Assembly (NCBI GenBank): GCA_932294295.1
Contig: OW028576.1
Span: 28,155,227-28,219,226, forward strand
Source of the DNA: Alitta virens
Lineage: Eukaryota; Annelida; Polychaeta; Phyllodocida; Nereididae
Reading direction: 5' to 3'
Length of the DNA: 64,000 nt
The position numbers and the translations under genes were made by a program. Below the pieces are notes generated by a model. It was not told the DNA's origin and made no database searches. It saw only the letters and a list, made by a program, of their open reading frames with translations. Shown here piece by piece: positions 1 through 11,854 of this stretch. Within the stretch, counting starts at the first letter, position 1. The number at the start of each line of letters is the position of its first letter.

Positions 1-535
1 CTATTGTGAGTACTTTCTTGGAGAAAGGAAATGGGACAATTTTTAGATAGATTCAAGGAGTATCACTGCCAGCAGCACTCATATTAGATATCTTCTAAGA
101 TTAGCACTATGTGGTCAAAATATATAATACAGACCTAATGATATTAAAACTTTAAAAGAAAAAGACAATGTAATAAGGGGTAAAAGATATGAAAAGTGAT
201 AGAGTTTGTGTCATTTGTTACACTTTCATATGGTGATGCAACACCAGACTACATGCTCCACTGGTCTGTTACAACAAAAGGAGCAACTGACCATAAGTAC
301 AGGTCAGCAAGGGGGTTTGGGGTGAAATCTGCTGACCGCTAGCCACAGAGTGGAGGTGGCTCCTAAATCCAGGTGCATTTACATAGTATTAAGTTTGGGG
401 GGAACCAGACTGACCACTTAGGCCAGGTGGCTGCTCTAAAGAGGTGACCACTTAGGCAAGTTGCACTGTATGTGAATTTATTTGATTAAATTGCATTGAA
501 CTGAAATGACTAGCAGACTGCTTGCTTTCAAATGA
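1..535. other. No gene seen at left edge
   Basis: I see no ORF of coding character, no splice-bordered exon and no RNA gene. The stretch around 300-460 contains loosely repeated phrases such as GGTGACCACTTAGGCAAG, which may be a degraded repeat, but I cannot assign it. Confidence 0.4.
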
Positions 536-1870
536 GACTTCGGGGAAAATTTGAAATTATAGGAATAGCACAGGCGTTTGCCATCATGACAGCCCTTAGC
601 AAGTTAGTATACTGTAAGACCAAGGCTACTGACTTTGTCAAGAACAGCTTTTACTCCCCCTGCATAACTGCCTTCAATGATTGGGCTAGTTTCAGTCAAT
701 AATATCATATTACACATCAAAAATGGCTATATTATACACAAAAATAATTTTCCTTCTTATTCTAAGTGATAACTTCCATTATTTATGGGTATTTACCACT
801 TATATACAAGGAATTCCTTGCCTGTATGCTGGGAAATGTTCAATTCTCATCTCTAATGCCAGATTTGCATATTTCACCATTTACACACATGATGGCGCTT
901 CCTGACCTTAAGTGACCTAATTGAGTCATCTTTGTTTAAGAATTGAGTGTAATCATAATCAATGCAAACAAATCAAACTGACATGCAATCTGTTAGACAT
1001 TCAATGCCATAAGCCAGCCTATATGCTATTAAGCTAATTTGTTTGTATTTAAGTCTAACTGGTAAACTAGGAAAATAATTGCCATCAAACTCAGGACATT
1101 TCCTAATGTATTCAGCTACATTCTGATTGGCAGTTGCAAATGACATAGGGGGCTCTTGAGATGAGAAGCTAATTAAGGCAGTCAGTAGCCTTGGTATTAG
1201 TTAAAGTATATATGTTGGCAAACGCCTGTGGGAATAGTATCAGCCAGCTGTTTGACCATAAACCAGATATATGAATATGTGACCAAAGATAAATCTTTGT
1301 TTTAATCTGAGACTATTTTAAATATTATATAATTTCATTACTGAAGAGAAGCCAATTTTCATATGAAAATTGAGTGCAAGTTATACATTTATATAGTGCA
1401 AGTTATACATTTATATTATAGTGCATTTAGTTAGAAATCACGTGACTGTAACAGTTGTTATCATTAAAAATTGTACAGGTCAAATTATAAATAGTCATTC
1501 TCCTTTATCTTATCTTGGAATAAAAAAATGTGGTTACTACAAACATTTATTTATTAATGATATATGATATGTGTGTTAATATTCTTTTCCTGTTTGCAAC
1601 AGATTATGTCCAAAGCTACAATTTTCATATCAACTACAGTAATGTTTAATGAACTCAACATTAAAAAATTTAAGGAAACTAAAATAAATACAATTATATC
1701 TCTGCAAATATACATTTTAAAATGTCATCAGGACAATCCCTCCACTAATACATCTGAAGTATATTCATAAATGATGTTACACAATGATTGACATTCACAT
1801 ATGATATAGAGAAGTTACAATTTTAGATCAGACATTTTCTCCAAAACAATCCTGTATGAAATGTAAGCAA
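536..1870. repeat. Segmental duplication, copy 1 (mate at 11,024-11,606)
   Basis: The text flanking the transposon at 569-1,230 aligns along its length with 11,024-11,606: both carry the CAGCCAGCTGTTTGACCATA phrase, the ATATATGAATATGTGACCAA phrase and the CATTCTCCTTTATCTTATCT phrase in the same order and spacing. The 11-kb copy lies just upstream of a transmembrane exon of the receptor family, in what would be its intron, so this copy is probably a relic of local tandem duplication of the receptor locus. Confidence 0.75.
569..1230. mobile_element. Non-autonomous TIR transposon, 7-bp TSD, copy 1
   Basis: Ends are inverted: CACAGGCGTTTGCCA on the left and TGGCAAACGCCTGTG on the right. GGAATAG is duplicated at 562-568 and 1,231-1,237. 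The paralogous segment at 11,041-11,070 reads GGAATAATATCAG straight through, which is an empty site and proves insertion after the segmental duplication. There is no transposase ORF. A 7-bp duplication suggests a P-like or Dada-like superfamily, which I cannot settle. Confidence 0.85.
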
Positions 1871-4355
1871 CTTATGTACAACAATGTGACTGTGCATATG
1901 ATGTAAACTAAAGCTTGCTTCTGTTAACAATAAGTTATGCTGTAATCAGCCCTGGAAATGTGAAACCCACTGAAGTTACAATGGAAATAGTAGCTGAGAA
2001 TAGTTTAGTTGTTGTATTAACTGAAGAAAAAAAATGTCTGCAAATATCTGTTTCGAAATGGAGGGTTTTCAAAAACAAAACAACAAATTGAAAGTGTAAG
2101 CATATGATAATTATGCGCATAATGTACATACGTTATAATCATCAAAATAGGTTATCTGATAAGCTCTCTGTTATCAAGTTAGAAATGGTGGCGCTCTCAT
2201 TAGTCAAAGTAAACTAATTTTTTTATTTTTTGTTGCATGATTTTGTTATTTATAGCATATCATTTTCAAGTAGGTAGTGTTAAATTATATAATATTCCTT
2301 ATACAATTTTGTATCTAAGTGCCTTTTGTGTTCATTTAATTACCATATTATGAATATAATATTTCATCAACGTCAGAATGAGTAACATATTATATCAAAG
2401 CAAAACAACATTGACCAAAGATGCAGATAATTCCAGCTCAATGTTTAAAATAGCGCTCATTTGTGTAGTTAGTGATATACTCAATAGAAAATAAAGGCCC
2501 TCTCTTTCAGGTAGAAATTTCATAGATCCCTGCTTATGTATCTTTGTGCAATGAATATACTCTGTGCACAGTCATACTGCACACAAGGATTGCCGTTTCC
2601 TGCTATCATAATCGATGTTACTTAGTGCTCTTAATAAGCTTATTTAATGATAAAAGGCAACTTTTAGAGTTGAATTTGTACAGATAACATTGGTTATGGG
2701 ACAAAAAAAAGTATCTGAATATTGAAAAGAAACCCTTCAGGTGCACTGAATCAAACTGAAACTACTAAGAAGGATAATATATCTCCACTTGATTACAACA
2801 CTCCTTCTTCACATACCACAAGGGCACCTAGCCAGAATTACTTGCGCAGAATATGCACAGTACATATCTCCTGGATAATCGTCTCCTACTCCTACAAGGT
2901 GTGTATATTTTAGTTATATCTAGTTTTGTGAATGTATATATGTATAATTACATCAGTGGAATGCTCACAATTAATCTGAAAGATCTGCATCAAGTGAGAG
3001 ACAAACAAGTAAAAATAGTTTCGGAATCCTAAGTTTATTATATAAAATCATTATAAAAATAGCAGCAAAGGCTCAGGTTACTTTCTTGGGGCAAACATAG
3101 TGGACTGCTCAGGGCCTTCTTATAAAGGAAATCGCGATTAAAAATTCATTAGTGATAAAAAATGATTGCGGAAAACTTTTTATTTTTAAGGGAACTTAAT
3201 TTCATATATTATGTCTACTTCTGAAGGGTGCTCCATAGGCATGTAGACCAACATCAGCAGTGCAATGTTACAACCCCTCTTAATTTGTTTGACAAAGTTT
3301 ACATACAGACAGAGCCCGTGAACAGATGAAAAAATATTAACCTTTCAAAATAAGTAAAGCCAATTGATACATACATAGATTTATATATATATATAGAATT
3401 TACAAAATATACACAACAAAATCCACGCAAATTCATTTCATGTAGAAAAGATCAATAAACAAAATTATACCTTTTATTACATCTTACAATATGGGTACAT
3501 CATGCAGTTATATATATCTGGGTCTTAGGTTGGTCTTCTAGTCTGTTTAGATAATCAAATTTTATCTCCAAAATAGAGAAAGTCTAACAATCATTTAAAA
3601 TGTTGCAACTGTGGAATTCCGCTTTTTTCAAATCAGCAATTATCATTCATACATAAGTGACCCAACGTGTATGTAAAATCGGCAACTTGTAAATTGTATT
3701 ATATTTCCAAGAAATTTAAATCTGGTTTACCAGATATTAAGCATTAAGGAAACTACTTTCCCACTACAATATTTATTAACTAAAACTTGTCAGTATCGGT
3801 TATGGAACACTGACATTTTCTATTATAAAATTAAAATAATAATTACAATAAAGGTACTGTGGATCTATGTATAATCATGGGTACAAAGTGTGCATGGCGT
3901 AACAAACATCTCTTATAAAATATCTTATCAGATATTTAAAAAAAAGTTAAAGTAGGAGACCAAGAAAAATCCCCATGTTAGGTATGCATCAGTGTAGTTG
4001 TAAAAACAAGGAAACTGTAATATCTAACGCTAATAGCTTTTATCTGTTCGTTCATCTCCTTGAACATATATTGTTACAGATAGATAAGCAACCATCGCTT
4101 AAATTAACACTATATACAAGTTTACACAATGATATTTACATGTTATATATAATTGACAGACTCTATATTGAACTTTGAGGAAACCTTCGAGCACAACATT
4201 TGTCTCTGCAATGCTTTGTAAGCCTTATCTGAAGAATTTAGTTGCATTTGAATTGTTTATCAAAACATTATAAATAATCAGGTCGAAAATAATGCATTTT
4301 GTTGTAAAAACTTTCGAAAATTGTCTGAAGTCCCTTTTATTAAATACTGTTTATT
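1871..4355. other. Intergenic stretch without recognised gene
   Basis: AT-rich, with only short ORFs. An open frame at 2,722-2,900 ends at a plausible donor (ACAAG|GTGTGT) but has no partner exon and no recognisable domain. Otherwise only simple AT runs, such as 3,380-3,398. Confidence 0.4.
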
Positions 4356-4362
4356 CACAGAT

Positions 4363-4888
4363 CACACGCATTTACCAACATATTTGACATTGCTCAGTGA
4401 GAACTTATACCGTTAACTAATGCCAAGGCTCCTGACTGCCTTAACTGGGTTCTCATCACAAGAGGCAGCTATGTCTTTAGTTAGAAACTTGATGGCAATT
4501 ATTTTGCTAGTTTACGAATTAGACTTAATACAAACAAATTTGCCTAATAGCCTATTGGCTGTCTTATGGCATTGAATGTCTAAACAATGAAATTGCAGAT
4601 CAACTAGTTTTGTTTGCATTGGGTACACTCAATTCTTAAACAAAGGTGACTCATTTAGGTCACTTAATTGGCTTGAAGCAGACAGCACAGTGATTGGGAG
4701 ATATTGGCCAATCAGGAAGCAACTGTGCGCAGATGGTGAAATATTTAACTAGCTTCCACTAGAGATAAGATTTGAACATTCCCAGTGAACAGGCAAGGAA
4801 TTCACTGAGTAAAAGATGTTCTTGACAGTAGCCTTGGTCTTATTGTATGCTAATCTGCTCAGTGCTGTCAAGATGGCTAACGCCTATG
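4363..4888. mobile_element. Non-autonomous TIR transposon, 7-bp TSD, copy 2 (inverted)
   Basis: This is the copy at 569-1,230 in reverse orientation. Shared internal phrases include the AAGGCT(A/C)CTGACT region and the CTAATTTGTTTGTATTAAG-like stretch. The left end CACACGCATTTACCA pairs with the right end TGGCTAACGCCTATG. A perfect 7-bp duplication CACAGAT flanks it at 4,356-4,362 and 4,889-4,895. No coding capacity. Confidence 0.85.
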
Positions 4889-5085
4889 CACAGATGGAAG
4901 ACACTCAACAATGTTGATTCTACTCTTCAATTTCTTCCATAATGCCCCATGCTTGCGTTTATAAGTCCCCCATTTACATGCACACTTTTTCTAGGTAACA
5001 TACTGTGTAATAAGAAATCATTCAAGTTGGTCAAAACTATGCAACTAAAAAAATAATTGCAACAATTTCTGTTTTGCCTGGATGC

Positions 5086-7678
5086 TTAAGGAAGTAACAC
5101 CAGGTACCCGTGTTCATCTTTGTCACCTCCAAGAGGTGATACTCTCTCGTTGCTCATTTCTTGACACACCTGCATTAGTTTTTCCTCCTCATTTTGCCTC
5201 CCATGTGTCTGTCTGTCTGTTTCCATAATATGAGTCTGGATTTCACCAGGAAGGAGCACCAGGTACCCATGTTCATCTTTGTCATCTGCCGTAACATTTG
5301 CATCGTCTCCATTGACGTCATTACTGCTGTCTTCAATTGCATTCTCGTTGCTTTGAAGCAGCTCATTTTGTATATGTATGTTTCCTTTTTTTATTCCCTA
5401 CTCTTGCTTTTGTTTCGGTTAGAATTCCTCCTGCTTTGTTTTTGTCTTCTATGCTTGAAGACTATAAAAAAATATTTACATATTTTCTTTTCGACTGATT
5501 GTGTTCCTCTTATCATAGACCTTAGTTTTACTCACTAAGAAATAAATTAGTTTTCACCTTTTCAAAGGAGATGCCTACCTCGGTCTGCCATGCAATAAAG
5601 TGTATAGCTTCCAAACAGAATTTCTTCGTCTCTCTTCGGCTTGAGCTTCAGCTTCATTAAGTGCTTCCTGACTGAGTCCCATATATTCATTCTCAATGCT
5701 ATTCTTGTCACTTGTGTCTTCTGGTTCTTCATCTTCTTCATTCTGGTTGGTGTTATCAGTCTGAAATTCACCTTTATCTTCACTCTGCTGGCCCTCCATG
5801 GATCCTCGGCAGGCCTCCCCTTGTTTTTCTGCCATGGTTTCTGGAGTCACACTGCCACAAAACAGAGCCTTAGTATAGAGTTATTGGCATGAAAAGTATG
5901 TGTGGTAATTTATGGAATATTTTTTGTCATCTTTTGATTCATCATATGTATAAATTGTATGGCTTCGGTTAGTGTCGGTAGGTAGGGCTATTGACACATT
6001 GATTTTACATTCAATAATTTGATGTGTCCAATAATAATATCAGTATTTAAATACAATATTAATATGGATATGAGATAAATATGTACATATGTTAATATAA
6101 ATACAAAATAAATATGGATACTAAATAAAGTATTTTTGCTATGTCTAGTACATTCACTCAGGTGACCGTATGTCACACCTGGAAAGCAAATATTCATCAT
6201 CATTATCTGAATCATCTTGTCTGTGCGCATTAACATCATTGATGTTGATCTCAGCTGTATGATTTATATGAGGAATCATGGATGCATCTTCCCCATCTTC
6301 TGCCGTAAGACTAAAACAAAGTAATATTGTCCATAAAGGTTATTTTTAAAGACAGTTATAAGGCTCTTTGTTAGCCCAGGCCAGCTATTTGTCAATTAAA
6401 AGTGCAACACTGTTTTTCAAACATGCACATGCACATGTGTATGACCTATACCAAAATGTTGATATTAATCAATTGAAGAAATACGTATAGTCTATAGAGG
6501 TAGGTAATAAGCTACAAGATAAAGTTACAAGAAACAACTGTAAATTTACAAGGACTTTGTATATCAGCAGCAATTGCAATAGCAGCTAACATATACTTCA
6601 AACGTTATTTGTATACCTTGGTGGGAATGGAAGTGACCGATCTTGAATGCGTTGCACTTGATTTATTGACAATAGATCCCCAGCACTTCGCCAACACTTC
6701 ATACTATGTCGATCACTGGAACTATAGACAGAATAAGAGCACTCAAATATGTCAGTGTAATCAATCTGCCAGGTTCACTTCAGTAAAAGTATAAATCTGT
6801 AAAATCTTACATAGGAATTAACGGCAAGGCTCTTTGCTGAATGCTTGATCCCGCATCTTGCTTTGATCCTCAGCTAATTGGAAATATTTCCCATGTGGAT
6901 TGAGAGCTAACAATTTGGTTCATTTGGTCAGGCCTAAAACAATACATATTATTGGTTGGTTATTTCTATTGCTGGGTTTTTCATGTTTTTCATGTTAGAA
7001 TTTTTTTTATTGTATAGCCGTTTTCTCGTTAGTTAGAGAAAGCTAATAAAATTGAAAAATAATGCAGTAGTTTTATAATTACCTTGGTGGTAATGGTAAT
7101 GCTCGATTTTGAAGACTTAATCCAGCAAATAATTCTGCTCTAGTGGCAGTATTTGGCAACCTTTGCTCATTACTGGAAATAATAAAGTGTTGCAATCACA
7201 GCAAATTTGCACTAAAATGTACTGACAAAGCTTTTCTTTGCACACAACATAGAAACATTTTACCATTTTGGTTCTCTCTGCATGGTGACTGGTGAGTTAT
7301 GTTTCATTCACACGAACATATTTCAGGGATAGAACAATCTGACGATCAACTATTCTACCAATTTCTATGGCACAAACTTCAACTCACATCAGTACTTGCA
7401 CCCCATGGGGTATGTCATCAAGTTCTATATAGGTGTAATCATGATCTTCTGCCAAACTGGAATCATGGCTAGTTCCATGTGAAGTTTTCCATGGGCAGTT
7501 GACATTGCTGGGACTGGAAATTGGTAAACATATTTCTCAATATAAGCAAATTTAATGTCAACATGAGAGGAGATAGCCAAATGGTTTACATACCTGCACA
7601 ATACATCTGGGTTTAGAATAATTACCAGCAATGCAAGGAACAAAAGTGTCCCAAGTACTGCTGATATTAAAATTGTAA
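5086..7678 (-). pseudogene. Receptor cassette A: TM plus tyrosine/proline-rich tail
   Basis: Eight exons read on the minus strand: 7594-7678 (membrane span, 85 nt as in the complete paralogue), 7388-7513 (HDYTYIEL), 7083-7172 (RALPLPPR), 6811-6933 (RALPLIP), 6617-6715 (RSLPFPPR), 6179-6310 (DEYLLS), 5579-5851 (NEYMGL...LYTLL) and a last exon of about 5086-5380 with two HGYLVLLP motifs, the second at the stop codon. All internal borders are phase 2 and exon order matches the gene at 15,489-19,696. Odd: an in-frame TGA at 6870-6872, no convincing acceptor for the last exon, and no ectodomain upstream, where SINE and retrotransposon debris lies. It is either a decayed duplicate or an alternative 3' cassette of the upstream gene; decay seems likelier. 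Confidence 0.65.
6870..6872 (-). other. In-frame TGA in receptor cassette A
   Basis: The exon at 6811-6933 aligns in length (123 nt) and phase with exon 9 of the complete paralogue, but its reading frame is broken by TGA between FPIS and GSKQDAG. A CGA-to-TGA transition would explain it. If the exon is skipped, the frame is kept, because both borders are phase 2. Confidence 0.7.
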
Positions 7679-7751
7679 CTGAAAGAAGAATGAGTTAGTT
7701 ACCCATTAGGCTGCGGAATAAATGTGAAATATACTAGCATAAATAGCAGAA

Positions 7752-8052
7752 ATTAGATAGATGGATAGATAGATGTGGAAAGTGTAGCCCTCTAAGGCAA
7801 GTTCTTCCTACAAGCAAGAGTTGATTATTAAGGTGAGATAGAGGAGGAGTACACCCATGTTTCACATTTACCCCATAGGTGGGGTCTTTTACTTGCCTCA
7901 ACACAGACATCGAGTACAAGGGACGCCAATTTTATGTCTGAGCCAAAGGACATCCAGCTAGATTCTGCTCATGAAGGTTGCCCGGGCCTTGGATTGAACC
8001 CGGGGCCTTCAGTGGAGCAGGCGAGTGTTGTACCACTACACAATCCAACTCT
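7752..8052 (-). mobile_element. tRNA-derived SINE, family 1, full copy
   Basis: Read on the minus strand, the head has an A-box-like TAGTGGTACAAC (8,028-8,039) and a B-box GGTTCAATCC (7,991-8,000). Then comes a body with the phrase TACTTGCCTC and a CCCCATAGGTGGGGT palindrome (read on the plus strand), and a tetranucleotide tail (ATCT)n at 7,752-7,776. Body copies recur at 23,280-23,410, 37,080-37,256, 42,905-43,070, 45,597-45,670, 48,003-48,160 and 51,395-51,570. Confidence 0.75.
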
Positions 8053-8546
8053 ATAACCTGATCTATAGATGGCACTATCAACAATTGCAATGAATAAGAT
8101 AAACAAAATCATCTTTGTCAATTGGTAAAATACCATCATGGCCAATGGCAAGTTGTGACATTAAATTGTGTAAAGGTAAATGGTCCCTTTTTTCTGATCA
8201 CACTGCCACGTTCATCCAAATAGAGTAGCAAAGGCAGCTGTCAAATTGCTGCTGATCAAGATGTGTGTGAACAAGAATCACTAATTAGCATCTGGTGGCA
8301 AGAGCCAAATATGCCCCATTTGGAATGCTTGGGGACTCAGACAGTGTGAAAGGTTTCTAAAGTATTCTGATGCTAATGTTGAAGTTTGCATTGTGCTGCT
8401 CAGTACAAATTTCTCAAAGAAATACCATATTTTTGGGGAAATCAAATGAACAACAGAGACAGTTAATTGTACATATTTTGTATTAAATAAAACTTGTCAT
8501 ATTAAGTGTGCTTGATTACACATTTAAGGAATGAATGAACAGTTAA

Positions 8547-8630
8547 TTGCTCAACTCCCAATCCCAAGGGACTGGGTTCGAGCCTCACCCACTGACTGCT
8601 TCACCTATGGAACCAGATAGTAAAAACAGG
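8547..8630 (+). repeat. SINE fragment with B-box
   Basis: ACTGGGTTCGAGCCTCACCC contains a B-box (GGTTCGAGCC) in a tRNA-like context. No complete A-box or tail is visible, so this is probably a truncated SINE or tRNA relic. Confidence 0.4.
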
Positions 8631-8639
8631 GAAATATCC

Positions 8640-9700
8640 AGATGCCCATAAAACAGGCAAGGTAATTCCAATTCACAAGGAAAAAAAGCACTGATGATCC
8701 AAATATTATCGACCTATTACTTTATTAAATAGCATAGACAAAGTAATAGAAAAAGTTATTTACATTAGAAAAGCAAACAATTCTTAATAACTGTCAGTTT
8801 TGGATTTAGAAAAAAACCACTCAACATCATTGGCATCGGTCCATGTAATAGACACCATTGGCCAATATATAGTAAAAAAAAGAAATGACAATTAGGCGAC
8901 TAATCAAAGGCATTTGACCTAGTAAATATATTAATTACAAAACGAGCAAAATGTGGCATAATTGATAAAATTGTATCTATATAGTATGTACAAATAAAAA
9001 GTGAAAAATCATGCTGCAAAACTGTTAAAATGGATGTACCACAAGGGTCTGTCTTAGGCCAGCTTCTCTTCCTTGTCTATACTAATTACCTAAGAAATGT
9101 AAATGCATGCAATATAAATATGTTTGCGGACGACACAAGTATCTTTTTATCAGGAAATGACCCACTAAAACTGAAACTAGAAGCAGAACAATGTGTAGAG
9201 TACCTAACAAAGTGGTTCCATTAAATGATTTATTTGCAAATGACAGCAAAACTATGTGGTGTTTTGTGAAATGAAAAATATTCCTGATATTTTAAAAGAA
9301 ATAAACTAAGGGTTAAAGTACTCTATAGGAAAAATACAGCAAAATATTTTGGTGTCATTCTTGACAAAAAAAAATGAATGAGCACATACAACTAGTATGC
9401 AAAGCAGATGTATGAAAACTATTTTCAAGAATTAGCAGATAACATTTATGTAAATGCAAGAAATATAATAATATTAAAATTGCCAGTAGTAAGAACATAA
9501 AAAGGCAAAAAAATTACAAAATATCAGGGATGAAATTATTTCACAACTGCCATCACATTTTGAAGTGAGGCAAGTTTCATTAAATGCATGTAGTAGAACA
9601 CTGTTAAAATCTAACCTTCGGGTTGCAATAAAGGGCATGTGCCCTAAATGCATTATTATATAGCAGTAATTTGACAACATTTCAGGCATGAGACAACTGT
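8640..9700 (+). mobile_element. Dead non-LTR retrotransposon, RT domain
   Basis: Fragments in shifting frames spell a reverse transcriptase of the jockey/CR1 type: GKVIPIHK near 8,660, then VPQGSVLGQLLFLVYTNYL and FADDTSIFLSG (9,030-9,160, the longest intact frame), then KYFGVILDK near 9,350. FADD is the catalytic motif. Many stops and frameshifts make it inactive. It lies upstream of receptor cassette A, where an ectodomain would be expected. Confidence 0.8.
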
Positions 9701-9981
9701 TAACATGATGCATACAAAGGTATATTACAGAGAGTGCTCCTGAGTAAAATTGTGTTCAAGTTTATTAACCCTGAGCAATGTGCATATGTGCAGATTGTAA
9801 CACTTTTCTAAAAAGTACTATCATACATATAGTTCATGTATACAGGCAGTTTAAAGTTAACCTCGTTATAAACAAAGTTTTTACATTTTAGACAGTCTCA
9901 TTGAGGAAACTTGTAAATAACATTAGCGAAAAACGTCCTTATTATCAATCATTTCCAAATGTTGCCTGTAGGATGAGCTGT

Positions 9982-10593
9982 TTAATTTTCCTGTTGTGTT
10001 GGATTTTGTGTTCCAACAATGACCTCTTCCTCCGCCATTGTAGTTTGCTCAACTTCATTGATTTCACTTGCATTTTCTGTTTCCTTTGCTTGAGGTCCAT
10101 CATGAACAGCAGCAGCAACATCATCATTTAAAGCTTGTATTCCATTGATTTCATCGATCCCTGCATCATCATCATCTGCACTGGCCACTCTGCTACGTAT
10201 TGTAAGTTGTGACCCATATATGGCATTCTCGATCATTTCTTCACTTTCAATGCCATTATCTGAGCCTACTACTGAAACCTGTGATCCATATATATCATTA
10301 TCAATAATTGCAATATCATCAGGTGAACCAAAGTTATCAATTACATTGTCAATTTGTGAACTATTATCATTGCCATCAGCTACATCCTGCAAAAGTTGTG
10401 ACATTGAGTTTTGAGTGGCAAAGGTCAGGGTGATCCATAGAAAAGGTTATCGACAGACTGCATTGCCAAAGTAATATCAGGCACCAAATTTCTTGTTCTC
10501 ATGTTTGGCTCTGGTGCACTTCTTCTTGGGTTGAAACTGGCTGCATCGATATCAGAATAAATTTCATCAATTGGCATGGGTTGTGTGGGGGAT
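9982..10593 (-). pseudogene. Receptor cassette B: cytoplasmic tail exon
   Basis: The acceptor at 10,594 (CTTGTAG|ATC) has the phase-2 entry that the membrane exon at 10906-10984 requires. The frame reads RSPTQPMPIDEIYSD and on to NLFYGSP, where it meets TGA at 10,425-10,427. A second frame, open from the TFATQNSMSQ stretch to the stop at 9,982, continues with the same kind of sequence. The tail repeats a tyrosine motif three times (FYGSP, IYGSQ, IYGSQ) in an acidic context. A single-base frameshift best explains the break. It differs from the YMGL/YLVLL tails of cassettes A and C. Confidence 0.55.
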
Positions 10594-10905
10594 CTACAAG
10601 GTAAACATTACAAGATGATTACAACCCTGTGTTATTCCATTAACTAACCCACAAGACTGTAAACATAACACAAAGGTTTTATTATTTTGATTATTTCATT
10701 AAGTTATTATTAGTTACTCATCAATCCATTTCTTTTAAATATTTTTGGTCGTTCCAGTGGGTAATCAAAATCAATAATCATGAGTGCGTTAAGTAAGGTT
10801 TAAAAGGAGTTATTGTACATGACATCAGCACTATATATAAAGATTATCAACCATCTGAACCGAAAGTGTGTGTCACTCTGTACTTGCAACATTGTAAAGG
10901 CTCAC

Positions 10906-10984
10906 CTTTGCATGCACATTTTAATCGCTCCAAACATCACTAGAAGTGCGATGAAAATTAAGGTGGCTAGAAATGGGAACATAC
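10906..10984 (-). CDS. Receptor cassette B: transmembrane exon 2
   Basis: 79 nt, acceptor CTTCCAG|GT and donor CAAAG|GTGAGC, phase 1 in and phase 2 out, as in the other TM exons of this family. It encodes a hydrophobic span (MFPFLATLIFIALLVMFGAI) followed by KMCMQR. It would splice into the tail exon at 9982-10593. Confidence 0.6.
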
Positions 10985-11023
10985 CTGGAAGTAAGTACCA
11001 ATCTAGCTTAAACATTGTCATAG

Positions 11024-11606
11024 AAACTTCGGTGAAAATGTGAAATTATAGGAATAATATCAGCCAGCTGTTTGACCATAAACCAGATATATGAATATGT
11101 GACCAAAGATAAATAGAAACCAATTTTCATATGAGTGCAAGTGAACACATTGATATAATGCATTAAGTTAGAAATCATGTGACTGTAACAATTGTTATCA
11201 TTTAAAAGTCACAGGTCAAATAATGGATAGTCATTCTCCTTTATCTTATCTTGGAACCACAAATGCACTAATACAAACATGTATTCATTAATGAAAATGA
11301 TGTGTGTTACTTTTCTTTTCCTGTTTGCAAGAGATAATGTCCAGAGCTACAATTTTTCATATCAAATACAGTAACGTTTAATGAACAAAACACTTAAACA
11401 TTTAAGGAAACTAAAATAAATAAAATCATATCTCTACAAATCTACATGTCAAAATGTCATCAGGACAATCCCTAAACTAATACGTCTGAAGTATATTTAT
11501 AAATGATGTGACAAAATGATTAACATTCACATATCATATAGAGAAGTTACAATTTTAGATTAGTCATTTTCTCCAAAACAAATCTGTAAGAAATGTAAGC
11601 AACTAG
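11024..11606. repeat. Segmental duplication, copy 2
   Basis: Mate of 536-1,870, lacking the 7-bp-TSD transposon. It begins 40 bp upstream (minus-strand sense) of the TM exon at 10906-10984. Confidence 0.75.
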
Positions 11607-11854
11607 TACTTATCATAAACTAATTAACAAGCATAAAAACATGGCCGTGTTACATTGATAGTTTATACCACTGTTTGCCTTCCACAGCTAATCAGAAGCC
11701 TGTATTACAGGGGGATATATCACATGTACTAAAAACAGCAGGGAGGACATGGTCACACTTATATGAGCACATGTTGTGGCAAAACTTAACAAGCAAACAC
11801 TTAACAAGCAAACAAATGTCTTGCAAAATAGGCAACATCTTAAGTAGTATAAGT

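Noticed and set aside
2722..2913. Open frame with tyrosines ending at a donor-like site
   Set aside because: No acceptor, no partner exon and no known domain; chance is sufficient.
7981..8055. Functional tRNA gene
   Set aside because: A- and B-boxes exist, but no acceptor stem pairs and a SINE body follows directly.
9901..10414. Plus-strand ORFs over cassette B
   Set aside because: Shadows of the minus-strand tail exon; composition follows its acidic repeats.
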